NCBI GenBank assembly: GCA_910577015.1
Contig: CAJTKU010000022.1
Span: 1 to 42,649, forward strand
Length of the DNA stretch: 42,649 bases
Source of the DNA: an uncultured Lachnospiraceae bacterium
Lineage (GTDB): Bacteria > Bacillota > Clostridia > Lachnospirales > Lachnospiraceae
Reading direction: 5' to 3'
Part shown: positions 17,386 through 25,011 of the stretch, piece after piece
How the letters are laid out: each line of letters opens with the position of its first letter
How positions within the stretch are numbered: position 1 is the first letter of the stretch
Translations under genes and position numbers: made by a program
Notes under the pieces: generated by a model
Told to the model about the DNA's origin: nothing
Databases searched by the model: none
Seen by the model: the letters and a program-made list of their open reading frames with translations, nothing else

Positions 17386-17427
17386 GATTACATTTCCTCC
17401 TGATTGCAGCATTTTCCCAAAAGAAAG

Positions 17428-18312
17428 CTATTTTTTAACGCAGAAAGCAAAGTAACCTTTTCCTTCCGTGCTGAAAAGAAGGCTGTACGGAGGATATTCC
17501 TTATCAAACGCACGAAGAAGCTGCTCAAATGTCAGCATATCACATTTTTCAAGCTGGCATTCTTTTGTTATGGGAAAGTGCTTTCCGACCCAATCCATAA
17601 ACTGCTGTGAAAGAACCTTGATGGTGTAAAGTACGGTTTTATCCATTTTTTTAATTTGCCGTCCAAGCATACCGCCCAGCGTATTGAGAACCATCCGTTC
17701 TTCATAAACCAAAAAGACCTGAAAACGCTCGCCTCCCCCGGAGCGGTACATTAAACGGAAACAAAGTGTATTGCCGGAAGAAAAATCCTCGCCGCTGTAA
17801 TGTTCACTGACAATGTGGGCATTTATTTTGAACAAGTCGTGTAAGACCTGTATCACTGCTTTTTCCAGGGATTCCATTTCATCTTCGGAGGGATGGTGAA
17901 TCCATTTGTTGGTGGTGCGTCCCGTGATGGCAAAATCTTCAATCATAATGTGTCCGGTAAGCCAGCCGACACAGATTCCCAGAAAGTGCCGCACGGATTC
18001 CACAGAGTAATTTTGTTCCTCCAATTCCTGTTCCAGTGCCGGAAGCGTTTTATCCCGCATATTGTCATGGAGAATTTTATGCATTTCATATCCACCGTAA
18101 TGTATGGACTGCATATAAGCTTCCTCTTCTGCAAAATGTTTTAACGTATAACTTTTGAAATATTTGACCCCTTCTCTGCAGGCGTGCTGCTGTTTTGCCT
18201 CATCCTCATTGAGGGCAATCAGTTTTCCTACAATCGAAAAAAGCCGTTGGTGCGCTTTGTCTATCACTCCCACGCCAAGGTTAAAACGGTCATTCCATTT
18301 CACTTCGGTCAT
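17428..18312 (-). CDS. bacteriohemerythrin fused to a CheX-like domain
   Basis: 294 residues. The ATG at 18312 follows GGGGAGG; the longer frame upstream has no site. Residues 1-140 are a hemerythrin four-helix domain with the complete di-iron ligand set: H21, H59 and E63, H78 and H82, H121 and D126. Such domains bind O2 or sense oxygen or iron. Residues about 150-294 resemble the CheX/CheC phosphatase-like fold (a VLHDLFKINAHIV helix, beta strands with VLNTLGGMLG, and a final GYFAFCVKK strand), but the ExxN phosphatase motif is not evident, so this part may be a binding or sensing module. Co-transcription with the DUF2262-like gene is likely. The fusion suggests coupling oxygen status to motility or signalling. 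Confidence 0.8.
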   Translation of the reverse strand: MTEVKWNDRFNLGVGVIDKAHQRLFSIVGKLIALNEDEAKQQHACREGVKYFKSYTLKHFAEEEAYMQSIHYGGYEMHKILHDNMRDKTLPALEQELEEQNYSVESVRHFLGICVGWLTGHIMIEDFAITGRTTNKWIHHPSEDEMESLEKAVIQVLHDLFKINAHIVSEHYSGEDFSSGNTLCFRLMYRSGGGERFQVFLVYEERMVLNTLGGMLGRQIKKMDKTVLYTIKVLSQQFMDWVGKHFPITKECQLEKCDMLTFEQLLRAFDKEYPPYSLLFSTEGKGYFAFCVKK

Positions 18313-18364
18313 CTTTGGATTTCCTCCCCGTATGTAGTAATCATTCATACTGATTGATGTGAAT

Positions 18365-18393
18365 AGTTTACCATATTTTTGAAAAGGAAACAA
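18365..18393 (-). promoter_or_regulatory. promoter for the hemerythrin-CheX gene
   Basis: On the minus strand TTGTTT (18388-18393), a 17-base spacer and an extended -10 TGGTAAACT (TAAACT at 18365-18370) lie about 50 bases ahead of the start codon. The opposite strand carries a TATAAT at 18488-18493 ahead of the esterase, without a clear -35 box. Confidence 0.55.
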
Positions 18394-18523
18394 CCATCCT
18401 TTTCCCGGCGATTCTGCCGACATGCCTGTTGCAGAATTGCCTATATATTTCTATGTATTCCTGCTTTTCTTTCTGGGATTTTTTGGCTATAATATAAGGA
18501 GAAAAACAGAAAGGATGTGGAGT

Positions 18524-20083
18524 ATGGCGCATAAATTTACCTGTAATACGGAAACGGCGGTTGTTGCGACTACGAAAGGAAAAGTCAGGGGATATTGTTA
18601 CGACGGCATCAGTATTTTTAAAGGGATTCCCTATGCAAAGGCGAAGCGTTTTCATGCGCCCCGGCCGGTGGAGGCGTGGGAGGGCGTGCTGGATGCCACA
18701 AGCTATGGTTATGTGTGCCCGTTGCTTGAGATGGGTAAGCCTGCCTGTGAACTTCTTGTACCGCACCGGTACTGGGTCATGAATGAGGATTGCCAGAACC
18801 TGAATGTCTGGACGCCTGCATGTGACGGGGAAAAGAGGCCGGTTATCGTGTGGCTGCACGGCGGCGGCTTTGAGGCCGGTTCTGCGATTGAACAGATTGC
18901 CTATGAGGGAGAAAATATGTGTCGGATTGGGCAGGTGGTTGTAGTGTCCGTTAACCACAGGCTGAATGTGCTGGGATATTGCGATTTGTCGGATTTCGGT
19001 GAGGAATATCAAAATTCCGGCAATGCGGGGACGGAAGATATTATTGCCGCGCTTCGCTGGATTCAGGAAAACATTGCCCTGTTTGGCGGTGACGCCGGTA
19101 ATGTGACTTTGATAGGCCAATCCGGCGGCGGTGCAAAGATTACAACGCTTATGCAGACGCCGGCGGCGGACGGACTGTATGCAAAAGGAATCAATATGAG
19201 CGGCGTGGTGGAAGACCTTCTGCCGGACTGTGAAGGCAGTGGAAAAGAACTGGTGCAGGCATTGTTAAACGAATTGCAGCTTGGCGGGGTAAAAGACCTG
19301 GAATCAGTATCCTTTGACAGGCTGGCGGACGCCTATAAAAAGGTAAGGCCCATACTTGCAAAAGAAGGAAAATACTGTGGAGGGGCTCCGCAGAAAAACA
19401 GATACTATAACGGAAATCCTTTGAAATACGGCTTTAGGAAGGAAACTGCAGGAATACCTTTGATGGTGGGAAGTGTATTTGGAGAGTTTGCTTCTTTCGT
19501 GGCGCCTCCCTATGACAAACGCGGGATGACAAAGCCGGAGGCGGAGAAAGCGCTGGAGGAGGCTTTGGGAAAGGAGGCTGCCAATCAATTGCTGCCGCTG
19601 TTTGAAACGGCATACCCTGAAAGGCTTCCGGTGGATATCCTGACGCTGGATTATATCATCAGACATCCCATACAGAAGTTCGTGCGTATGCGGGCGAAAG
19701 TGAACCCGAAGACGTATTCCTATCTGTTCAATCATGAAATGCCGATAGACGGCGGACGTACGCCATGGCACTGTGCGGATATTCCCTATGTGTTCCACAA
19801 TACGGAACTCGTTCCGATTACGCAGGAAGAAGGTATATCCGAAAAGCTTGAAAAACAGATTTTTGACAGCGTGATGGCTTTTGCCCGAACAGGCAGCCCT
19901 GAAAATGAGTCCGTTCCTTCATGGCCGGCTTGCACTCCCGATGAAGAAAACACCATGGTCTTTGACAGACAGACAAGGCTTAGAACCAATCACGATGAAA
20001 AGCTGATGCCGCTTGTCGGGAAATATATGCAGATTTATCTGGAAAAAGCCGGTATCAAAAGCATGGAAAATGTGCAGCATTAG
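18524..20083 (+). CDS. type-B carboxylesterase/lipase family protein
   Basis: 519 residues of the alpha/beta-hydrolase carboxylesterase family (para-nitrobenzyl-esterase type). Oxyanion-hole motif HGGGFEAGS at 112-120; nucleophile S200 in LIGQSGGGAK (GxSxG); acid residue in GSVFGEFASF; histidine in TPWHCADIPYVFHN. It therefore has a complete triad and should hydrolyse esters of small or aromatic acids; the natural substrate is unknown. There is no signal peptide when started at the ATG 18524; ATG 18515 is an alternative. The upstream-extended frame encodes a hydrophobic stretch but lies in the promoter region. It is followed 42 bases later by the reductase gene. Confidence 0.85.
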   Translation: MAHKFTCNTETAVVATTKGKVRGYCYDGISIFKGIPYAKAKRFHAPRPVEAWEGVLDATSYGYVCPLLEMGKPACELLVPHRYWVMNEDCQNLNVWTPACDGEKRPVIVWLHGGGFEAGSAIEQIAYEGENMCRIGQVVVVSVNHRLNVLGYCDLSDFGEEYQNSGNAGTEDIIAALRWIQENIALFGGDAGNVTLIGQSGGGAKITTLMQTPAADGLYAKGINMSGVVEDLLPDCEGSGKELVQALLNELQLGGVKDLESVSFDRLADAYKKVRPILAKEGKYCGGAPQKNRYYNGNPLKYGFRKETAGIPLMVGSVFGEFASFVAPPYDKRGMTKPEAEKALEEALGKEAANQLLPLFETAYPERLPVDILTLDYIIRHPIQKFVRMRAKVNPKTYSYLFNHEMPIDGGRTPWHCADIPYVFHNTELVPITQEEGISEKLEKQIFDSVMAFARTGSPENESVPSWPACTPDEENTMVFDRQTRLRTNHDEKLMPLVGKYMQIYLEKAGIKSMENVQH

Positions 20084-20125
20084 TAATGACAGTAATGACA
20101 GCAGAAAGGCGGGCTTTGGAAAAGT

Positions 20126-21682
20126 ATGGCACAGTCATATATGGAAGGATTCCGGGAAGATTTAAAGGAATTTTATGAGGTGACGGAAAAGTTTTATCGA
20201 AAAGAGGTAACGGTTCCTGAATATAAGTCGTTTTCCGGTGCATTCGGAAGTTATGCGCAGCGGGGAGGCGAAAGAAGCATGCTGAGGCTCAGGCTTTCCG
20301 GTGGTGAAATTAACAAGGGAAACCTGAAATTTATTGCAGACAGTATCAGGAAGTACAGAATAGATTTGGTGCATTTCACCACCTGCCAGACGGTGCAGCT
20401 GCATAACCTGACAAAAGAAACGGTCTGCGCCCTTGTGGGAGAAGCCTTTGAACAGGGCATCATTACCAGGGGAGGCGGCGGGGATTACCCCAGAAACGTA
20501 ATGTGTTCCCCTCTTTCGGGAGTGGATAAAGGAGAGGCGTTTGATGTGCTTCCCTATGCAAAAGAAGCAGCCGATTATCTGCTTGGATTTATAGGGAAAG
20601 TAAAGCTTCCCAGAAAGCTTAAGGTCTGCTTTTCCAATAATAGGGAAAATGAAACCCATGCCACTTTCCGGGACATGGGCTTTGTGGCAAAAGAGAACCG
20701 GACTTTTGACGTTTATATAGCGGGCGGGCTTGGCATAAAGCCTAAAATGGGAGTGCTTGTGGCAGAAGGCATATTGCCTTCCAGGATACTTTATTGCATC
20801 AAAACCATGGTGGAAATCTTTACGGAGTATGGCAACTATGAAAAGCGCGCTGCCTCCAGAACCAGATTTTTGCAGGAAACGCTTGGTGTGGAGGAATTGC
20901 AAAGGATTTTCAAGGAAAAACTAGTGAAGAATCTGGAAACGGAAGATTTGGATATTTTCGTAGACGCGGAAGAAATAGATAAAAAAGGCGCTCCTGTCAG
21001 CCCGCCTTCGGATAAAAGGCTGATAAAACAGAAACAGGAAGGACTTTATGCAGTGTCCTATCATCCGGTGGGAGGTGTGCCGAAGCCGGACTTCTTTGAG
21101 AAATTATATGATGCCATTCTGCCAATGGAACAGGTAAAGGTGCGCCTTGCACCGGACCAGGGGCTGTATGTGGTTAACCTGTCCGGGACAGAGGCTTTAA
21201 AGGTGCTGGAACTGACAAAAGAAGATGGAGGTACAGCCTTTGAACGTTCTACGGCCTGTATCGGGGCGGCAATCTGTCAGGTAGGAATCGGCAATTCGCA
21301 GGCGCTTCTGGAAGCATGCATAAAACGGGTGAAGGAAGCAGGACTGGCGGACGGTGTGCTTCCGCCCATCCATATTTCCGGCTGTCCGTCCTCCTGTTCT
21401 GCCCATCAGACCGCGGTAATCGGTCTGCGCGGCGGAAAAAAGCAGACGGCGGACGGACCCAAAGATGCATTTGCGATTTTTATTAACGGCAATGCACGTA
21501 TGGGAGAAGAACAGTTTGGGGAAGAAATCGGCGTGATGGCGGCAGAAAACATCCCGGCATTTTTTGTGGAACTGGGACGTGCCGTGGAAAAAGAAGGACT
21601 TCTTTTTACAGAGTTTTTGGAAAGGTATCCGGAAAGAATTGCCGACATATTTGAAACCGTGGAAAACGGACAGGCCGGATAG
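20126..21682 (+). CDS. siroheme-dependent nitrite/sulfite reductase-like protein
   Basis: 518 residues. Duplicated ferredoxin-like half-domains are typical of assimilatory sulfite and nitrite reductases (Pfam NIR_SIR). The four cysteines that bridge the 4Fe-4S cluster and siroheme are C378 and C384 (ACIGAAIC, C-x5-C) and C420 and C424 (SGCPSSC, C-x3-C). Arg/Lys-rich siroheme and anion-binding residues are seen around VHFTTCQTVQLHNL and GGGGDYPRNV. The protein should carry out six-electron reduction of sulfite or nitrite, with ferredoxin as the likely donor; which anion is used cannot be told. It lies 26 bases upstream of the GTPase-NYN gene and is probably co-transcribed with it. Confidence 0.87.
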   Translation: MAQSYMEGFREDLKEFYEVTEKFYRKEVTVPEYKSFSGAFGSYAQRGGERSMLRLRLSGGEINKGNLKFIADSIRKYRIDLVHFTTCQTVQLHNLTKETVCALVGEAFEQGIITRGGGGDYPRNVMCSPLSGVDKGEAFDVLPYAKEAADYLLGFIGKVKLPRKLKVCFSNNRENETHATFRDMGFVAKENRTFDVYIAGGLGIKPKMGVLVAEGILPSRILYCIKTMVEIFTEYGNYEKRAASRTRFLQETLGVEELQRIFKEKLVKNLETEDLDIFVDAEEIDKKGAPVSPPSDKRLIKQKQEGLYAVSYHPVGGVPKPDFFEKLYDAILPMEQVKVRLAPDQGLYVVNLSGTEALKVLELTKEDGGTAFERSTACIGAAICQVGIGNSQALLEACIKRVKEAGLADGVLPPIHISGCPSSCSAHQTAVIGLRGGKKQTADGPKDAFAIFINGNARMGEEQFGEEIGVMAAENIPAFFVELGRAVEKEGLLFTEFLERYPERIADIFETVENGQAG

Positions 21683-21707
21683 AGGGGCGGAAGGGGTACG
21701 TGTGCTT

Positions 21708-24356
21708 ATGAAAAAGGTGGTTATCGGCATACTTGCACATGTGGATGCCGGAAAGACGACGTTGTCAGAGGCCATGCTCTATGAAAGCGGCAGTATCAGA
21801 AAAATGGGGCGTGTGGACAATCGGGATGCTTTCCTTGACACGGAGGTAATGGAAAAAGAGAGAGGGATTACCATTTTTTCCAAACAGGCGGTTTTTACTT
21901 ACCGTGATATGGAGGTTTACCTGCTTGATACGCCGGGACATGTGGACTTTTCGGCGGAAATGGAGAGAACCCTGCAAGTGCTGGATTATGCCATACTGGT
22001 GGTGAGCGGAGCGGATGGGGTGCAGGCGCATACGGCGACATTATGGAGGCTGCTTGACAGGTATCATGTCCCTGTATTTTTGTTTATCAACAAAATGGAC
22101 CAGCCCGGCGCTGACAGGGCGGCTCTGTTTTCGGATATACAGGAAAAGCTCAGTGACGGCTGCATCGATTTTTCCGTGCAGGACAGGGATGGGTTTTATG
22201 AGAATATTGCGGTGAGTGACGAAACTGTTCTGGAGCAGTTTCTGGAAACGGGCATTGTGGATAAAAAGAGTATTTGCAGGCTGATTCAGCAGAGGAAGGT
22301 TTTCCCCTGCTTTTTTGGCTCTGCATTAAAAGGAGACGAAGTCGGAACGTTCATGCAGGGATTGTCGGAATATACCCTGAGCCGGGATTGGAAGGCTTCA
22401 TTTGGAGCAAGGGTGTTTAAGATTGCGCGCGATGCACAGGGAAACCGGCTTACCTACCTGAAAGTCACAGGCGGCAGCCTTAAGGTAAAAGATACCGTGA
22501 AGGGAGAAGGGCAGGCCGGGGAAGACGGCGCATGGGAGGAAAAAGTCAATCAGATTCGGATTTATTCCGGAGAGAAATACGATACGATAAACGAGGCTTT
22601 GGCGGGAAGCGTGTGTGCGGTGACAGGGCTTACAAGGACTTTTCCGGGGGAAGGGCTGGGAGAGGAAAAGGCGGGTGAACTGCCGGTTCTGGAGCCGGTT
22701 TTATCGTACAGGGTGATATTGCCAAAAGAAATCGATGCCGCAGTCATGCTGCCCAAATTGCGGCAGCTGGAGGAGGAGCCAAAACTTCATGTTGTCTGGA
22801 ATGCCGGGCTGGAGGAAATCCATCTGCGTATTATGGGAGCAGTACAGCTGGAAGTGATACAGCGGCTTGTAAAGGAGCGTTTTGGCATACTGATAGAGTT
22901 TGGGCAGGGTAGTATCGTATATAAGGAAACCATAGCGGAAGCGGTTATTGGCGTCGGGCATTTTGAACCGCTGCGCCATTATGCAGAGGTACAGCTTTTG
23001 CTGGAGCCGGGTGAGCCGGGAAGCGGTCTAGTGTTTGCCTCTTCCTGCAGTGAGGATGTGCTGGGGAAAAACTGGCAGCGTCTGGCGCTGACGCATCTGG
23101 AAGAAAAGGAACATAAAGGCGTGCTGACGGGCGCGCCTGTTACCGATATGAAAATCACGCTGATAGCAGGCCGCGCGCACTTAAAACATACGGAGGGCGG
23201 AGATTTCAGGCAGGCTGTTTACCGGGCTGTCAGACAGGGACTGATGGAGGCGCCATCCGTTCTTCTGGAGCCTTATTATTCTTTTACGCTGGAACTGCCG
23301 GAAAAAGGAATCGGGCGTGCCATGACGGATTTGGAAAGGATGGGAGGAAGCGTCCGGCTGCCATCCGTGGAAGCAGGGCGTGCAATACTGACCGGCTATG
23401 CCCCGGCAGCGGCCTTGCGGGATTACCAGAAAGAAGTGACCGTCTATACGCAGGGACAGGGAAGGTTGAACTGTACCTTGAAGGGCTACCTGCCATGCCA
23501 AAATACGGAGGAAGTGCTGATGCAGTCCGGCTATGATGCGGAGGCCGATTTGGAAAATCCTTCCGGTTCCGTGTTTTGTGCCCACGGCGCCGGATTTGTG
23601 GTGCCATGGGATGAAGTCAAGGCTCATATGCATACGGAATTGCAGGAGGCGCCGGAGAAAAATTTGGAGGAAGCCGGGGATGGGGAAGCCGGACAGCAGA
23701 AAGAAGCAGGAATATATGCGTCAAGACCGGCAGGCGGCAGGAAACAGGGCATGGAGGCTCTGGACGCTGCGTTGGGGACGGAAGAGATTGACAGCATTTT
23801 AGAAAAGACATTTTATGCCAACAGACGGGGGGAGGGCGCCCGGCGGAAAGGCATTTACAGGAAAAAGACGGCAAAAATCCCTGTGCAGACGCCTGGGGTG
23901 CAGGGATACCATCCGATACAGAGAAAAGAGGAATACCTGCTGGTGGACGGCTATAATGTTATCTTTGCATGGGAGGATTTGAGGGAGCTTGCCGCAGTCA
24001 ATATTGACAGCGCCAAAGGAAAGCTTCTGGATATTCTCTGTGATTATCAGGCCATGCGCGGATGTAAGGTGATAGTGGTTTTCGACGCATACCGGGTTCG
24101 GGGGCATGAAACGGACATAACAGATTACCACAATATTCATGTCGTGTATACAAAGGAGGCGGAAACTGCCGACCGGTATATAGAGAAATTTGCCCATGAA
24201 AACGGGAAGAAATACCAGATTACGGTTGCCACTTCGGACGGGCTGGAGCAAATCATTATCAGGGGACAGGGCTGCTGCCTTTTGTCCTCAAGGGAGCTTT
24301 TGGAAGAGATTGAAAGGGAAAAAAAGAAACTGCGGGAAAACTATCTGAGGGATTAA
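21708..24356 (+). CDS. TetM-like translational GTPase fused to YacP/Rae1-type NYN nuclease domain
   Basis: 882 residues, against about 640 for TetM/TetO. The ATG at 21708 follows AAGGGG; a GTG at 21702 is also possible. Residues 1-640 show the EF-G/ribosomal-protection architecture: G1 AHVDAGKTT, switch I EKERGITI, G3 DTPGHVDFS, G4 NKMD (129-132), G5 GSAL, then domains II-V. The domain-IV loop that in TetM reads YSPVST, which displaces tetracycline, is here HLKHTEGG (about 491-498), so drug rescue is doubtful. A ~100-residue charged linker (641-741) leads to a NYN/PIN-fold domain (742-880) like YacP/Rae1, with D747, D793, D822 and D844 as the probable metal-binding acids. B. subtilis Rae1 cleaves mRNA in the ribosomal A site; here the nuclease is tethered to a ribosome-binding GTPase. 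Confidence 0.88.
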   Translation: MKKVVIGILAHVDAGKTTLSEAMLYESGSIRKMGRVDNRDAFLDTEVMEKERGITIFSKQAVFTYRDMEVYLLDTPGHVDFSAEMERTLQVLDYAILVVSGADGVQAHTATLWRLLDRYHVPVFLFINKMDQPGADRAALFSDIQEKLSDGCIDFSVQDRDGFYENIAVSDETVLEQFLETGIVDKKSICRLIQQRKVFPCFFGSALKGDEVGTFMQGLSEYTLSRDWKASFGARVFKIARDAQGNRLTYLKVTGGSLKVKDTVKGEGQAGEDGAWEEKVNQIRIYSGEKYDTINEALAGSVCAVTGLTRTFPGEGLGEEKAGELPVLEPVLSYRVILPKEIDAAVMLPKLRQLEEEPKLHVVWNAGLEEIHLRIMGAVQLEVIQRLVKERFGILIEFGQGSIVYKETIAEAVIGVGHFEPLRHYAEVQLLLEPGEPGSGLVFASSCSEDVLGKNWQRLALTHLEEKEHKGVLTGAPVTDMKITLIAGRAHLKHTEGGDFRQAVYRAVRQGLMEAPSVLLEPYYSFTLELPEKGIGRAMTDLERMGGSVRLPSVEAGRAILTGYAPAAALRDYQKEVTVYTQGQGRLNCTLKGYLPCQNTEEVLMQSGYDAEADLENPSGSVFCAHGAGFVVPWDEVKAHMHTELQEAPEKNLEEAGDGEAGQQKEAGIYASRPAGGRKQGMEALDAALGTEEIDSILEKTFYANRRGEGARRKGIYRKKTAKIPVQTPGVQGYHPIQRKEEYLLVDGYNVIFAWEDLRELAAVNIDSAKGKLLDILCDYQAMRGCKVIVVFDAYRVRGHETDITDYHNIHVVYTKEAETADRYIEKFAHENGKKYQITVATSDGLEQIIIRGQGCCLLSSRELLEEIEREKKKLRENYLRD

Positions 24357-24895
24357 AAAGTAATGCCCCGCCCTTTGTTGGGGAAGATTAAGGAGGCTGC
24401 AATATCGATTGCGGCAAGCACAAGCAGGAATCCGATGCAGTTTCTGCGTATTCTGACAGAAAGCCGCTGCCAGTGTTTTAAAAGGAAGGGAGCTGCAAAA
24501 CAGACGTAGGCAGTTCCCGCAAGGGCAAAACCGATAACGGAGTACAGGCAGACATATCCGCCCAGATTTAAAAATTCATCGGAATAGTCCCAGTACCGGA
24601 GCCCGAAAAGCGTGTTGAGCAGCCATCCCGTAAACAGCTCCACAACAGCGCCGATAAATGCGGAATAGCAAAAGCATCTTACGGGATATTGGCTTTTGCG
24701 GTGCAGGAAGAAATATATCAACACCGCACCGGAGCCGTAAACCGGAAGCCACGGACCGTAAAAGAAGCCCCTGTTACAAAATTCTTTGCTTGTAATATAG
24801 CAAAGCAGGATTTCCCATAAAAACCCTGCAAATGCTGCAGTAAAAAAGAGAAACAGATAATTATTTATTTTCGATGCAAAAACTCGTGTATTCAT
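24353..24895 (-). CDS. putative ABC_trans_CmpB-family membrane protein
   Basis: 180 residues with about five hydrophobic segments. The motifs RGFFYGPWLPVYGSGAV and VVELFTGWLLNTLFGLRYWDYS followed by NLGGYVCL fit the CmpB family (PF06541), labelled as putative ABC-transporter permeases though no transport has been shown and no ATPase is adjacent. The gene converges on the GTPase-NYN gene: the two stop codons share four bases (TTAA, 24353-24356). No strong ribosome binding site is apparent and the gene reads alone on its strand. Confidence 0.7.
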   Translation of the reverse strand: MNTRVFASKINNYLFLFFTAAFAGFLWEILLCYITSKEFCNRGFFYGPWLPVYGSGAVLIYFFLHRKSQYPVRCFCYSAFIGAVVELFTGWLLNTLFGLRYWDYSDEFLNLGGYVCLYSVIGFALAGTAYVCFAAPFLLKHWQRLSVRIRRNCIGFLLVLAAIDIAASLIFPNKGRGITF

Positions 24896-24931
24896 GCTGT
24901 TAGTATTTGCAGAAAAAATACGGTATATGCA

Positions 24932-24998
24932 TAAAATGACAGGACCGGCATTCCCTTATTGCGCCTGCGCGCAAGGAAAACCGGCCCTGTCGTTTTAT
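24932..24998. terminator. long terminator after the chemoreceptor gene
   Basis: A long interrupted stem (TGACAGGACCGG with CCGGCCCTGTCG, extended inward by TTCCCTT/AAGGAAA and a GCGC/GCGC pair) is flanked by A-rich sequence on the left and TTTTAT on the right. It lies just downstream of the chemoreceptor stop and can also protect against read-through towards it. Confidence 0.75.
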
Positions 24999-25011
24999 AG
25001 GAAAGGATAAG

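Noticed and set aside
21708..24356. Genuine tetracycline-resistance gene tet(M)-type
   Set aside because: The length, the altered domain-IV loop and the nuclease domain do not fit known resistance determinants.
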